A stretch of DNA of 51,364 nt from Spartobacteria bacterium. Lineage in GTDB: Bacteria; Verrucomicrobiota; Kiritimatiellia; RZYC01. The stretch covers positions 1 to 51,364 of the forward strand of contig RZYC01000021.1 of NCBI GenBank assembly GCA_009930475.1, read 5' to 3'. The position numbers and the translations under genes were made by a program. A model generated the notes under the pieces. That model searched no databases. It was not told where the DNA came from and saw only the letters and a list, made by a program, of their open reading frames with translations. This document shows, in pieces, positions 33,396-42,454 of the stretch (position 1 is the first letter of the stretch; each line of letters opens with the position of its first letter).

Positions 33396-34069
33396 AGCGG
33401 TCGTTTTTTAGGCATACCAGGACGACGCGGGTATTTATCCGGTGTCTTCCGTTCCTTCTGTATGGAAAGAATGCAGGATTCCGTCAAATCCGGCTGAAGA
33501 ACCACGGTCACCAGCGGGGTTCCGCCGCCCAATTCAGCCAATGCATGGGATGCACCTCCCAGCTCATGCGTTCCATTTTTTCCCTTGAGTGCCAAAACAT
33601 GCCCGTTTATTCGCAAAAACGGCAGAGATATCTCTAATAATTCCGACAGAGATCCCACGGCCCGACTGGTCGTGTAAATAAATCTGCCGCGCCAACCAGA
33701 ATCATGGGCCGCAGTTTCCGCACGCTCTGGAATAACCCGCACATTCATCAGCGACAGAGCGTCCGCCACCGATTCCAAAAAACGCGCTTTCTTCCCTGTT
33801 GCCTCCAACAGACAAACCGGACGTTCCGGCTGAGCGATGGCCAGTGGAATTCCCGGAAGCCCCCCACCCGACCCGATATCTAACAGTGCCCCCTCTTCCC
33901 TGAGAAAAGGGAGCAGCTGTAAACTGTCCAGAATATGGCGGTTCCATGCCTCATTCCGATTGCTCACAGCGGTTAAATTCGTATGCGTATTGACTTCCAG
34001 AAGCATATCAAGATACTTCTCTAAAAGGTTTACGCGCTCTTCACATTGGAGTATGTCAGTTACTTTCAT
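33392..34069 (-). CDS. rsmG: 16S rRNA (guanine-527-N7)-methyltransferase RsmG
   Basis: RsmG methylates G527 in the 530 loop of 16S rRNA. The 225-aa protein has the N-terminal segment NTHTNLTAVSNRNEAWNRHI typical of the family. The SAM motif is LDIGSGGGLPGIPLA, followed by LLEATGKKARFL. A basic, proline-rich tail of about 20 residues (PDKYPRRPGMPKKRPL) extends beyond the usual end. The gene overlaps the acetyltransferase stop codon and diverges from rpmI. Confidence 0.95.
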   Translation of the reverse strand: MKVTDILQCEERVNLLEKYLDMLLEVNTHTNLTAVSNRNEAWNRHILDSLQLLPFLREEGALLDIGSGGGLPGIPLAIAQPERPVCLLEATGKKARFLESVADALSLMNVRVIPERAETAAHDSGWRGRFIYTTSRAVGSLSELLEISLPFLRINGHVLALKGKNGTHELGGASHALAELGGGTPLVTVVLQPDLTESCILSIQKERKTPDKYPRRPGMPKKRPL

Positions 34070-34155
34070 GCAGTTGGTGATACGTCATTTCCTTTTTTTT
34101 TCAAGGAATAACTGGACATATCAGCGGCGACTGTATAAGAAGTCTTACTTTCAAT

Positions 34156-34185
34156 TTGACTCGTGTACGCATCGCGCATTATGAA
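34156..34185 (+). promoter_or_regulatory. predicted promoter of rpmI-rplT
   Basis: TTGACT at 34156-34161 is followed, 18 bases later, by TATGAA at 34180-34185. The predicted start near 34192 leaves about 30 bases of leader with an AGAGG ribosome-binding site before the rpmI ATG. The -10 element is only a moderate match. Confidence 0.45.
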
Positions 34186-34223
34186 TTGAGACGAGTAATT
34201 TTTGTATAAATAGAGGATTGGTT

Positions 34224-34418
34224 ATGCCGAAACAAAAAACTAGAAAAGCAGCTGCTAAAAGATGCAAAATCACTGGCACTGGAAGAATTAAACGCACGTC
34301 TGCAGGTGGAGCGCATTTGCTAACGGGTAAAAGTCGCAAACACAAGCGTAGCTTGCGTTCATCGCAGATGGTCTGCAAAGCAGATCAGAAACGCATCATG
34401 GAATGTTTGCATCAGTAA
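34224..34418 (+). CDS. rpmI: 50S ribosomal protein L35
   Basis: The 64-aa basic protein MPKQKTRKAAAKRCKITGTG is a clear L35, with the TGKSRKHKRSLR block. It starts at the ATG at 34224; a TTG six bases upstream is too close to the AGAGG. It is 31 bases before rplT. infC, which commonly precedes rpmI, is absent here; the upstream neighbour is divergent rsmG. Confidence 0.97.
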   Translation: MPKQKTRKAAAKRCKITGTGRIKRTSAGGAHLLTGKSRKHKRSLRSSQMVCKADQKRIMECLHQ

Positions 34419-34449
34419 ACTGAATTTGAAAATTTAGCAGGAGAAGAAC

Positions 34450-34806
34450 ATGCCACGCGCAACAAATGCACCAGCTTCACGTAAGAGAAGAAAGACAACA
34501 CTTAAAAAAGCACGCGGTTTTTACGGCTCGCGTAGTAAACTGTATCGCATGGCGACGGAATCAGTCGATCGTGCCATGAGCATGCAGTTTGAACATCGTA
34601 AACAGAAAAAACGCAATTACCGCGCTATGTGGATTATGCGCATCAATGCAGCCTGCCGGCTGAATGGCGTTCGTTATGGTCGCTTCATCGAAGCATGCAC
34701 CAAAGCGAAAGTTGCTTTGAATCGTAAAATGCTTTCTGAAATTGCTATTTATGATCCAGAAGGCTTTGCCAGCATCATCGCAATGGTAAAACCGTCTGTG
34801 AAATAA
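34450..34806 (+). CDS. rplT: 50S ribosomal protein L20
   Basis: This 118-aa rRNA-binding assembly protein has the hallmark N-terminal helix (RKRRKTTLKKARGFYGSRSK) and the globular block NAACRLNGVRYGRFIEA. It has its own AGGAG. It forms the usual rpmI-rplT pair and is followed by a strong terminator. In many bacteria L20 represses this operon through the leader; no such structure is evident in the short leader here. Confidence 0.97.
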   Translation: MPRATNAPASRKRRKTTLKKARGFYGSRSKLYRMATESVDRAMSMQFEHRKQKKRNYRAMWIMRINAACRLNGVRYGRFIEACTKAKVALNRKMLSEIAIYDPEGFASIIAMVKPSVK

Positions 34807-34833
34807 ATATCGCTCTTACTTATATGTACAAAA

Positions 34834-34858
34834 CCCGCCACCCGGCGGGCTTTTTTTT
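34834..34858 (+). terminator. Rho-independent terminator after rplT
   Basis: CCCGCC (34834-34839), a four-base loop and GGCGGG (34844-34849) form a strong GC stem. C and eight Ts follow. It ends the rpmI-rplT transcript and lies between convergent genes. The rest of the gap to 34950 is AT-rich with nothing clear. Confidence 0.9.
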
Positions 34859-34950
34859 AATACATACATAATACATATTAATATCTCCAACCTATATATA
34901 ATTTTTTTACTGGACGTTCCCTTTAAAATCATTATTATGGCGTGGCGAAT

Positions 34951-36159
34951 TTATTTTATGTGATCGAACAGCAATCTGGCACAAGCTGGCTTACTCAGTG
35001 CCCCCCAATCAATGAATCCAGGCATATGCGATGCCATAAATCGGTAATGAGCGCCATCCGCCCCCATCGCATCCAGTGTATTCAGAATAAGAGCATCGAG
35101 ATGTTTCATTTTCAACTTTTCTTTGGCATGCACTTCGGCATGCTGATCCTGCAAAGCAAACCCCACTGTAATCTGCCCCGTTTGTTTTATTTTGCTTAGG
35201 GTCGCGGCAATATCAGGGGTAGGCAGCAGGGTTAGTGTAAGGTCGGCGGCTGATTTTGCCCGTTTCGTGGACTCCCTTTCAGCGGGCATATAATCCGCCA
35301 CTGCCGCCGCAAAAATAGTAATGCTGGCTGAAGGGAAGAACGATGATGCTGAGGCCAGCATATCATTGGCACTGGTGACATGGTGAATGTAAACAGATGG
35401 ATGATCCGGGATCATTTCAGTCGCTACCGGACCCGTAACAAATTCGACTACAGCACCACGTGCAGCCGCTTCCAGTGCTAATGCACGCCCCATTTTACCG
35501 CTACTCCGATTACCGATAAATCGCACAGGATCGAAATGTTCATGCGTGGGCCCCGACAAAATCAGCACCGTTTGATCACGCAGTGTCTGCGGTGCCTCCA
35601 GTTGATGAACAACCGCCTGCTCAATGACCTCTGGTTGGCTCATTCGGCCTTCCCCACGGCTACCACAGGCCAGTACGCCGTCATCTGGCCCAACCTGAAT
35701 CCAGCCACGCTGAAGAAGTGCCTGCACATTGTCTTTGACCACCAGTTGTTGCCACATATGGGTATTCATCGCAGGACAGAATATTTTTTTACAGTCCTGC
35801 CGGAGTCCTAATACAGAACCGGATACGACATTCCCCGCAGCACCCGTTGTGATCTGTGCCAGCATATCAGCCGTGGCAGGCAACAACACAAACATGTCGG
35901 CTTCCTGCGCTGGATATAGGTGAGGATATATCTCATTTTTTTCGGAAGCCTGTGGCGATGAAAACATGGATGTAATCACCGGCTTTCCAAGCACAGCCTG
36001 AAACGTGGTCGGCGTAATAAAATGTGTAGCGGATTCCGTCATGACAACTCGTACATCAAAACCGCGTTTCAGCAGTCGGCTCGCCACATCTACCGCCTTA
36101 TACGCGGCAATGCCTCCGCAAACACCCAAAAGAATCAATGGTTTCCTGCAAGCTGTCAT
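34951..36159 (-). CDS. coaBC: bifunctional phosphopantothenoylcysteine decarboxylase / phosphopantothenate-cysteine ligase CoaBC
   Basis: CoaBC carries out two steps of coenzyme A synthesis: CTP-dependent addition of cysteine and FMN-dependent decarboxylation. From the ATG at 36159 (with GAGGT upstream) it has 402 residues, a normal length; the longer in-frame ATG at 36234 would overlap the preceding gene. The CoaC half has GGIAAYK, the PAMNTHMW motif and ACGSRGEGRM. The CoaB half has DPVRFIGNRSSGKMG and IFAAAVADYMP. The glycine-rich start of CoaB reads SGPTHEH instead of the more usual GGTxE. It follows the short NfeD gene by 7 bases. Confidence 0.95.
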   Translation of the reverse strand: MTACRKPLILLGVCGGIAAYKAVDVASRLLKRGFDVRVVMTESATHFITPTTFQAVLGKPVITSMFSSPQASEKNEIYPHLYPAQEADMFVLLPATADMLAQITTGAAGNVVSGSVLGLRQDCKKIFCPAMNTHMWQQLVVKDNVQALLQRGWIQVGPDDGVLACGSRGEGRMSQPEVIEQAVVHQLEAPQTLRDQTVLILSGPTHEHFDPVRFIGNRSSGKMGRALALEAAARGAVVEFVTGPVATEMIPDHPSVYIHHVTSANDMLASASSFFPSASITIFAAAVADYMPAERESTKRAKSAADLTLTLLPTPDIAATLSKIKQTGQITVGFALQDQHAEVHAKEKLKMKHLDALILNTLDAMGADGAHYRFMASHMPGFIDWGALSKPACARLLFDHIK

Positions 36160-36166
36160 GTTGACC

Positions 36167-36664
36167 TCAGTTTGTTCTTTCGCTTTCAGCAACAGGTGCC
36201 ACAACGATTTGGTTGTCCTGGATACCGACCACATTTACGGGCTGATCTTTGGCAATAAATACGCCATCTGTAGTCACGTCATATCGTTTGTTTTCAATGC
36301 GCGCCATTCCAGAGGGCCTTAATTCACTCAGCGTGATGCCGCGTTTATTCAGCAGTGCGTCATTCTTGTCGTCAGCCACTTTGAATGCAGCTCCGTCACT
36401 GGATAGGGTCAACGCCCGGCCAAAGGACGTTTTGGGAACAAATCGCAACCACAAACAAATGAACAGCACAACGAAAATAATCAGTGCCACCATCATGATG
36501 AAACCAATCTGCGCTCCAAACACATTGAACGCGATAAGAACGGAGCACACGAGCATGAACCCGCCGATCATACCCAATACACCGCCGGGTACGAACACTT
36601 CCGCACCTATGAGAAGAATGCCACACACAATGAGAACAATAAAAAGCTGAATCGATATGGCCAT
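36167..36664 (-). CDS. short NfeD-type membrane protein
   Basis: From the ATG at 36664, which has GGAGA upstream, this is a 165-aa protein. About three membrane helices (FIVLIVCGILLIGAEV, MIGGFMLVCSVLIAF, FIMMVALIIFVVLFICLWL) are followed by an OB-fold NfeD domain (RGITLSELRPSGMARIENKR). The same OB-domain pattern ends the longer NfeD gene immediately upstream. Such pairs are thought to act with flotillin-like or membrane-quality-control proteins. The earlier in-frame ATG at 36775 would overlap the upstream gene by about 95 bases. Confidence 0.88.
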   Translation of the reverse strand: MAISIQLFIVLIVCGILLIGAEVFVPGGVLGMIGGFMLVCSVLIAFNVFGAQIGFIMMVALIIFVVLFICLWLRFVPKTSFGRALTLSSDGAAFKVADDKNDALLNKRGITLSELRPSGMARIENKRYDVTTDGVFIAKDQPVNVVGIQDNQIVVAPVAESERTN

Positions 36665-36680
36665 AATGATTTCTCCGTAT

Positions 36681-38102
36681 TTAAACTTCTTCCACGATGC
36701 ACTGCTTATTTTGAACTTCGACAACCTGCACGGTTTTGTTTTCCGCAATATAATCACCGGGTGCAATAACATCAACGCGGCGATTGTTGATCATGGCCTT
36801 GCCCGACGGACGAAGCGCGGTCAAGGTAACGCCTCTGGCATTGAGTAAGTCCAAGTTGTCCGCATGAGCCGTATACCCTTGCGACGATGGCATCACTGCC
36901 GCCAGTGCCAGATTGTTAAGCGAACGAGAATGGACAAGGTGACGACCAATCATCCATCCGGAAAAAATACAAACAATCAGTGTCAGAGAAAATCGCACAA
37001 TGGCTGATGGCAGTTCGCTGAAATCCATGCTGTACCACGGTGCTCCCGGGATATTTATGATCATTGCATTAATGACGGCCCATCCCACCAGCACAATGCC
37101 GCCAGCACCAATAAAACCAAATCCGGGCGTCACAAAGATCTCAATAATCAGCAAGGTGATCCCTGCCATAAAAATCAGCAAATCCTCCATGCCGGACAAA
37201 CCAGCAATATGATGTCCCCAGAAAAACAATATAATACAAAGCCCTCCCAGCAATCCAGGCAAACCAAACCCAGGCGTCTTAATTTCAAGGTAAATCCCCA
37301 GCAGACCTCCCATTAAAAGAAAAGGTGAAAACTTCGCAATCAACCGAGCAATACGTTCGGCTGAGGTAACCTCCATCACAATGACCTTGTCATTTCCCCA
37401 GCCTTTACTCTGCAATATCGCGGCGATATCTTGGCGCGTTCCTGCTGACAGCAGCGGTTTTCCATTATCTGCACGCGGCGCATCTGCTTCGATATTTGTC
37501 AAAGTCAGCAATTCGCCTTCCGGACAAATAACTTCATCGCCGATCGTATATTCAATTTCGCGACGAACCATCGCTTCCGCCAGCTCCTTGTCGTGGCCGC
37601 CCTGCTCAGCCGCCGCTCGGATTTTGGCCGCAACACCAGACACCATCTTCTCCTGAATATCTTCCGGCATCGCCTGCACACCACCCATAGGTCCCATCAT
37701 AATGGGCATCGCATCGCCAATCACACTGCCCGGTGCCATATAAATCTCTTTTGTTCCAAGCGCAATAATCGCACCCGCTGAATAAGCATCTTTTTCCACA
37801 AAAGTGATAACAGGAATAGGTGACGATTGAATCAACGCAAGTATTTCACTTGCCGCATCCAACGTCCCTCCTGGGGTATTCATCGAAAGAATAATCGCAT
37901 CGGCATCCTTGCGAATCGCCTCATCCACTCCGCGCCGCATCACATACAACAGTGCCGGCTCAATCATTCCATGAACCGGAATAACATAAACTGACCCCGA
38001 AGCATCCTTCGTCTCTACCGGCACTTCTGACGCCAGCAACGTACCGTCCAAGCCAATAAACAGGAAAAACAGAACCCAAAACCGATAAGCCAACCATTTC
38101 AT
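36681..38102 (-). CDS. NfeD1b-type membrane serine protease
   Basis: This 473-aa protein has a signal peptide (residues 1-24), then a ClpP-like protease domain with substrate-binding NTPGG at 75-79 and the nucleophile Ser108 in DAYSAGA. Lys152 is a plausible base for the Ser-Lys dyad. Four or five membrane helices follow at about 225-375, and an NfeD OB domain closes the protein (RGVTLTALRPSGKAMINNRR). The archaeal homologue cleaves stomatin. No stomatin gene is in this window. It is followed by the short NfeD and coaBC genes in one likely operon. Confidence 0.93.
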   Translation of the reverse strand: MKWLAYRFWVLFFLFIGLDGTLLASEVPVETKDASGSVYVIPVHGMIEPALLYVMRRGVDEAIRKDADAIILSMNTPGGTLDAASEILALIQSSPIPVITFVEKDAYSAGAIIALGTKEIYMAPGSVIGDAMPIMMGPMGGVQAMPEDIQEKMVSGVAAKIRAAAEQGGHDKELAEAMVRREIEYTIGDEVICPEGELLTLTNIEADAPRADNGKPLLSAGTRQDIAAILQSKGWGNDKVIVMEVTSAERIARLIAKFSPFLLMGGLLGIYLEIKTPGFGLPGLLGGLCIILFFWGHHIAGLSGMEDLLIFMAGITLLIIEIFVTPGFGFIGAGGIVLVGWAVINAMIINIPGAPWYSMDFSELPSAIVRFSLTLIVCIFSGWMIGRHLVHSRSLNNLALAAVMPSSQGYTAHADNLDLLNARGVTLTALRPSGKAMINNRRVDVIAPGDYIAENKTVQVVEVQNKQCIVEEV

Positions 38103-38153
38103 AATCTCACCTCAGAGAAAAAGGTAGCACAAGCACTGCGAATAAACAACCAA

Positions 38154-39176
38154 TCAAGTTGTTCTACACCAATTCCCCAAATCACGAATTGTGTACATAC
38201 ACCCCCAGCCACCACGCATTTTTCGCGCCCCCGTTTTACGAGACGCACTGAAATAATCCGGATTTTGATCAAAAAAAGACTCCACGAACTCCAATGAACC
38301 CAAAACCTGCCCATCGCAAAAATAACGACTTCGGCATTGCAGCCGTTCAAAATCCGATATTTTCATCCGTTTCTTCAATTTATCCGGGATCATCTCACGA
38401 TCCAGCATCGCAACATTTGGATTTCTGCAAACCTCCTCATACATCAAGACCCGCTCCCAGTAGATATTTGATGCGTCCTCCCACTGCTCCACCCGCTCTT
38501 TCGCACGAACTGCATCATCAAGTCGTTCCAACCCAGATGCCAAGGCTACAATACCGGCTCGCGCCATCGAACTCCCGCCCAGAGCTTCACCCAGCCCGCA
38601 AAAACGATAAACCTTTGGATCATCGACCATTCCCGCCCGCACCGGATTCATCTCGATATACGCCGCCATAGTACATAGAGCCACGCCATCTTCTACCAAC
38701 ACACTTTTAAAACGGCGATCCCACAACGTGCCATAGCGTCCGCACCGACGATTATACCAACAGGAAAACCGCTGCTTAACCTGTTTCATGAATTCACTAA
38801 TATCATGCATACGAACAAGATAACTCTTCTTATCTTCTACAGTCACATCCACTAGGCCGACTTTATCCCACTCCGCCCAGCGCATACATATCTCAGATAC
38901 CTCATCTTCTGTATACAAAAAACCCAGCCGCTGAACTAGTTGTTCATCTGTAATCAATGACACATCAGCACGATCAGGCTCCTCCAGCAGCAAATGAAAA
39001 TGATTCGTCATCACCGCATAAGTCAATACGCGCACACCGGTAAACCCTTCAACTCTGCGAATTAACCGCCGCATGTGTTCTTTTTCAACATCGCCCAGCA
39101 ACATTTCACGCCCCACAATGCGCGACATGCAATGGTAATAGGCCAAGTGATCCCTTTTGATTCGTTTCTTTCTCAT
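38154..39176 (-). CDS. Y1 (HUH) REP-associated-type transposase, copy 2
   Basis: This 340-aa paralogue aligns with copy 1 from the first residue (MRKKRIKRDHLAYYHC). The metal ligands His59 and His61 (NHFH) and the candidate nucleophile Tyr141 (FSCWYNR) are in the same positions. It also shares the C-terminal extension ending MYTIRDLGNWC. It starts at the ATG at 39176. An in-frame ATG at 39212 lies within the predicted -35 element. No ribosome-binding site is visible. It separates the NfeD operon from a flavoprotein gene. No inverted terminal structures are seen. Confidence 0.93.
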   Translation of the reverse strand: MRKKRIKRDHLAYYHCMSRIVGREMLLGDVEKEHMRRLIRRVEGFTGVRVLTYAVMTNHFHLLLEEPDRADVSLITDEQLVQRLGFLYTEDEVSEICMRWAEWDKVGLVDVTVEDKKSYLVRMHDISEFMKQVKQRFSCWYNRRCGRYGTLWDRRFKSVLVEDGVALCTMAAYIEMNPVRAGMVDDPKVYRFCGLGEALGGSSMARAGIVALASGLERLDDAVRAKERVEQWEDASNIYWERVLMYEEVCRNPNVAMLDREMIPDKLKKRMKISDFERLQCRSRYFCDGQVLGSLEFVESFFDQNPDYFSASRKTGARKMRGGWGCMYTIRDLGNWCRTT

Positions 39177-39183
39177 GCCCGTA

Positions 39184-39212
39184 ATAAAAACATACTGCCT
39201 GTTACAATGCAA
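39184..39212 (-). promoter_or_regulatory. predicted promoter of transposase copy 2, leaderless geometry
   Basis: Read on the minus strand, TTGCAT (39212-39207) and TTTTAT (39189-39184) are 17 bases apart, with seven bases (TACGGGC) before the ATG. Each element is weak by itself. The spacing is identical to copies 1 and 3. Confidence 0.4.
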
Positions 39213-39264
39213 TAAAATATATATAAAAATAGACTGGCGATATTTATATTAAATCCATCCCGAT

Positions 39265-40863
39265 TCAACGGAGGACGGAAGCGAGGCATTCCGCACTGCT
39301 GATGCCGTCCATGGCGGCAGAAATAATCCCGCCCGCATAACCGGCTCCTTCGCCAGAGGGGTACAGACCCCGGGTGTTGACACTTTGGCGCGTTTCGTCG
39401 CGACGTATCCATACGGGGGAGGATGTGCGTGTTTCTACTCCGGTAAGGGTCGCATCTGGCAGATCGAAGCCACGTATTTGACGGGCAAAGGCGGGGATGG
39501 CCTCGCGCAATGCGCAGACGACATAGGATGGGAGGCAGGCGGCAACATCGCAAAGCTGAACGCCGGGCTGATAAGAAGGTTTGACGGAACCCAGCGTGCG
39601 GGAGGCCCGGCCTTTTAGAAAATCTTCGACTCGCTGACAGGGCGCATTATAGTTTTTTCCACCGATGTCGTAGGCAAGTGTCTCCCATTGTCGCTGAAAA
39701 GTGATACCGGCAAGAGGATGCCGGCCGGAGAAATCTTCAGGGGTGACGCCAACCACCAGCGCACTGTTTGCATTGCGTTCGCTTCGGGAATATTGGCTCA
39801 TACCGTTGGTAACGACGCATCCGGTTTCGGAAGTGGCGGCAACGACGGTTCCCCCTGGACACATACAGAAACTGTAAACAGTACGTCCGTTTTTACAGTG
39901 ATGCACGAGCTTGTAGTCGGCGGCTCCCAGCAGGGGATGCCCGGCGGCGGTGCCATAACGACTTCGGTTGATAAGCGATTGCGGGTGTTCGATGCGCAGG
40001 CCTATGGAAAAGGGCTTTGCCTCCATATGAACGCCTTGATCGCAGAGCATTTGAAAGGTGTCGCGAGCACTATGCCCAATGGCCAGCAGGACATGCCGAC
40101 AAGGGATATGTTCGCCATTCTGCAACGTTAGACCTGTAATCGAATCGTTTTCGCGGTGAATGGTCTCGACGCAGCTTTCAAAGCGAAAGATTCCGCCCAG
40201 TGACTCAATGGTGCTGCGAATATGTTCGACCACTTTTACCAAACGAAACGTTCCTACATGCGGTTTATTGACATAGAGAATTTCCTCGGGCGCACCGGCC
40301 TTCACAAGTTCGGCGAGTACATGTCGACCAATAAAGCGGGGATCTTTGATTTGCGTATTCAGCTTCCCGTCAGAAAAGGTTCCGGCACCCCCCTCTCCAA
40401 ACTGCACATTGGACTGGGGCTGAAAGGTGCTGTGATGCCAGAATCCGAACGTATCGCGAGAGCGGTCGCGAACAGACTTGCCCCGCTCAAGAATGACGGG
40501 CTTGAATCCCGCACGGGCTAAAACGAGTGCCGCGAAAAGACCGCAAGGTCCGGTTCCGACAACGACAGGCCGTTCGGCCAAGGACGGGGGTGCGATATAG
40601 GGAAAATGATACCGACAATCCGGCGCAGGACGAATATGCGGATCTTTCTTTTTTCGTTGAAGGACAAGGGGTTCACATGTAATTTCCGCATCCACACTGT
40701 AGGTCAGACGAATGGCCTCTTTTTTACGGGCATCCACACTGCGCTTAAAAATGGAAAAATGCGTCAGCTCTTTTTCTGAAATACCCAATTTTTTGATAAC
40801 GAGCCGTTTAAGGGCATCATCCTGATGGTTCAACGGCAATTTAAGTTCGGTAAGTCGCAGCAT
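39265..40863 (-). CDS. FAD-dependent dehydrogenase of the COG2509 type
   Basis: This 532-aa cytoplasmic flavoprotein has a small N-terminal domain with basic patches (about 1-95). The dinucleotide motif VVGTGPCGLFAALVLARAG (about 100-118) follows, then the family-specific NVQFGEGGAGTFSDGKLNT. The C-terminal part has the second FAD contact GLYPSGEGAGYAGGI. The physiological substrate of this group is not established. It is a single gene, divergent from the sensor kinase at 41057, with 193 bp between. Confidence 0.92.
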   Translation of the reverse strand: MLRLTELKLPLNHQDDALKRLVIKKLGISEKELTHFSIFKRSVDARKKEAIRLTYSVDAEITCEPLVLQRKKKDPHIRPAPDCRYHFPYIAPPSLAERPVVVGTGPCGLFAALVLARAGFKPVILERGKSVRDRSRDTFGFWHHSTFQPQSNVQFGEGGAGTFSDGKLNTQIKDPRFIGRHVLAELVKAGAPEEILYVNKPHVGTFRLVKVVEHIRSTIESLGGIFRFESCVETIHRENDSITGLTLQNGEHIPCRHVLLAIGHSARDTFQMLCDQGVHMEAKPFSIGLRIEHPQSLINRSRYGTAAGHPLLGAADYKLVHHCKNGRTVYSFCMCPGGTVVAATSETGCVVTNGMSQYSRSERNANSALVVGVTPEDFSGRHPLAGITFQRQWETLAYDIGGKNYNAPCQRVEDFLKGRASRTLGSVKPSYQPGVQLCDVAACLPSYVVCALREAIPAFARQIRGFDLPDATLTGVETRTSSPVWIRRDETRQSVNTRGLYPSGEGAGYAGGIISAAMDGISSAECLASVLR

Positions 40864-40950
40864 AAGACCTCGTCCTTTTCAGTGGCAGCAGGGATTCACA
40901 TTTCTGCCGCGCATTATGCACAGAGCTGATATATGTGCAACCTGCTTCTT

Positions 40951-40974
40951 ATGCATTGAATCTATTCGATGCAT
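40951..40974. promoter_or_regulatory. quasi-palindrome between divergent genes, possible operator
   Basis: ATGCAT-T-GAAT, a 2-base centre, then ATTC-G-ATGCAT form a 24-bp palindrome with one mismatched pair. It sits midway between the flavoprotein start and the kinase start, where a dimeric regulator could control both. No clear promoter elements are seen beside it. Confidence 0.35.
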
Positions 40975-41056
40975 GCTTGCCGATAAACCATTGTTGCGAT
41001 ATGTTCCCCAGATACATTCACTATGACTAGACTCGAAAAAGAAACAGTTAACTAGA

Positions 41057-42454
41057 ATGACTTGGCTTTGGATACTAACGCTCCTTTTTAATGTATCATT
41101 TGTACTGTATATCCTGCGTGCAAACCGGCGTTTGCGACAGGTCGTCAACGAGCGCGACGAGCAGCTCGAAGAACGGCAGCGGGCAGAGGCAGAGCTGCGT
41201 TTAATTTTCAATGCAGCCGGCGACGGCATGCGCGTCGTAGACCAGGATATGCGGGTAGTGGAAGTAAATGAACGGTTTCTCCAAATGACAGGCTATACCC
41301 GCGAGGAAATGATCGGTGAACGCTGTGATTCCTTTGCAAAATGCGATGACTTATGCGGCACAGAGCAGTGCGCAGTCCGACTGGTCATGCGCAACAAAGC
41401 ACCGCGCATGGAAATGGATGTACGCTTAAACACAAAAAATGGCGATCTTCCGTGCATTCTTTCTTCGGTGAGCTACAGCAACATGGACGGCATCTCTCAC
41501 AGCATCGTCCAGAATTTTAAAGACATACGCGACCGGCTCATGCTCCAGCAGTCGGCGGCACAGGATGCGGTACAGCGCGGACGGCTGGAAATGGCCAGCC
41601 GCGTGCTGCATGATATCGGCAATGCCGTAACAAGCATTGGCACGCAGGCCGTGCTACATACAGGAAATGTGGAATGGATGGAACAGGATGCGCTGCAGAA
41701 ACTGGAAAACCTGTTTCAGGGAAAACGGAAAGAAATGGACTCAATACTGGGCGAAGGAAAAGGAGAGCATCTGGTTCGCTATCTGCAGAGTCTCGGGGCA
41801 ACCGTGCAGCAGCGGCGGATGGACATGATTGAATCATACAAAAAGATTTCATCCTCCGTTGTTCATATAACAGGCATTCTCGACCTGCAGCGGCGCTACG
41901 CCAAAGGCGGCACAATGGCCGGCGCAGGCATCATCCGGGCGCAGGATGTCATTATGGACGCCGTGGCGATGCAGTCGGCCAGCCTGAGCAAAAGAGGGAT
42001 TAAAGTCGCCTATGAAGTCAGCAATATGATTCCCGATGTACGGGTTGACCAGACGCGTCTGATGCAGGTTCTTCTAAATATCGTAAAAAATGCCTACGAA
42101 GCCTTTGATGACCCGGCCGTCGCCGAAAACGGACGGGAACTGCACATCAAGCTGGAATCAGAAAACGACCGCGTGATCATCACTTTTGTAGACAATGCCA
42201 TCGGATTTGACCCCCAGAACACCTCCGCAGTCATGGAAAGCGGTTACACGACAAAACCTTACGGGACAGGACTGGGATTGGCACAGTGCAGCTCTATCAT
42301 TGGAGCCATGGACGGAGAGTTTTATATCAGCAGTGACGGTGTGGGGCATGGAGCCACAGTGGTTCTTGCCATTCCCTGCATCATGACAGACGAATTTGGC
42401 AACGAAGTCCCGGCTTCGCATGTCGACACAGCAACGGGAGATCCGGCGGAATGA
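41057..42454 (+). CDS. PAS-domain sensor histidine kinase with HDIGN box
   Basis: This 465-aa kinase has one N-terminal membrane helix (residues 3-20), a short coiled coil and a PAS domain at about 45-165. The PAS holds four clustered cysteines, Cys90, Cys96, Cys100 and Cys105. The phospho-acceptor is His185 in VLHDIGNAV, a variant H-box. An unusually long stretch separates it from the N-box (NIVKNAYEAF). The G1 box reads DNAIGFD instead of DNGxGI, and G2 is GTGLGLAQ. It overlaps the next gene by ATGA, so the two are a coupled pair. Confidence 0.9.
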   Translation: MTWLWILTLLFNVSFVLYILRANRRLRQVVNERDEQLEERQRAEAELRLIFNAAGDGMRVVDQDMRVVEVNERFLQMTGYTREEMIGERCDSFAKCDDLCGTEQCAVRLVMRNKAPRMEMDVRLNTKNGDLPCILSSVSYSNMDGISHSIVQNFKDIRDRLMLQQSAAQDAVQRGRLEMASRVLHDIGNAVTSIGTQAVLHTGNVEWMEQDALQKLENLFQGKRKEMDSILGEGKGEHLVRYLQSLGATVQQRRMDMIESYKKISSSVVHITGILDLQRRYAKGGTMAGAGIIRAQDVIMDAVAMQSASLSKRGIKVAYEVSNMIPDVRVDQTRLMQVLLNIVKNAYEAFDDPAVAENGRELHIKLESENDRVIITFVDNAIGFDPQNTSAVMESGYTTKPYGTGLGLAQCSSIIGAMDGEFYISSDGVGHGATVVLAIPCIMTDEFGNEVPASHVDTATGDPAE

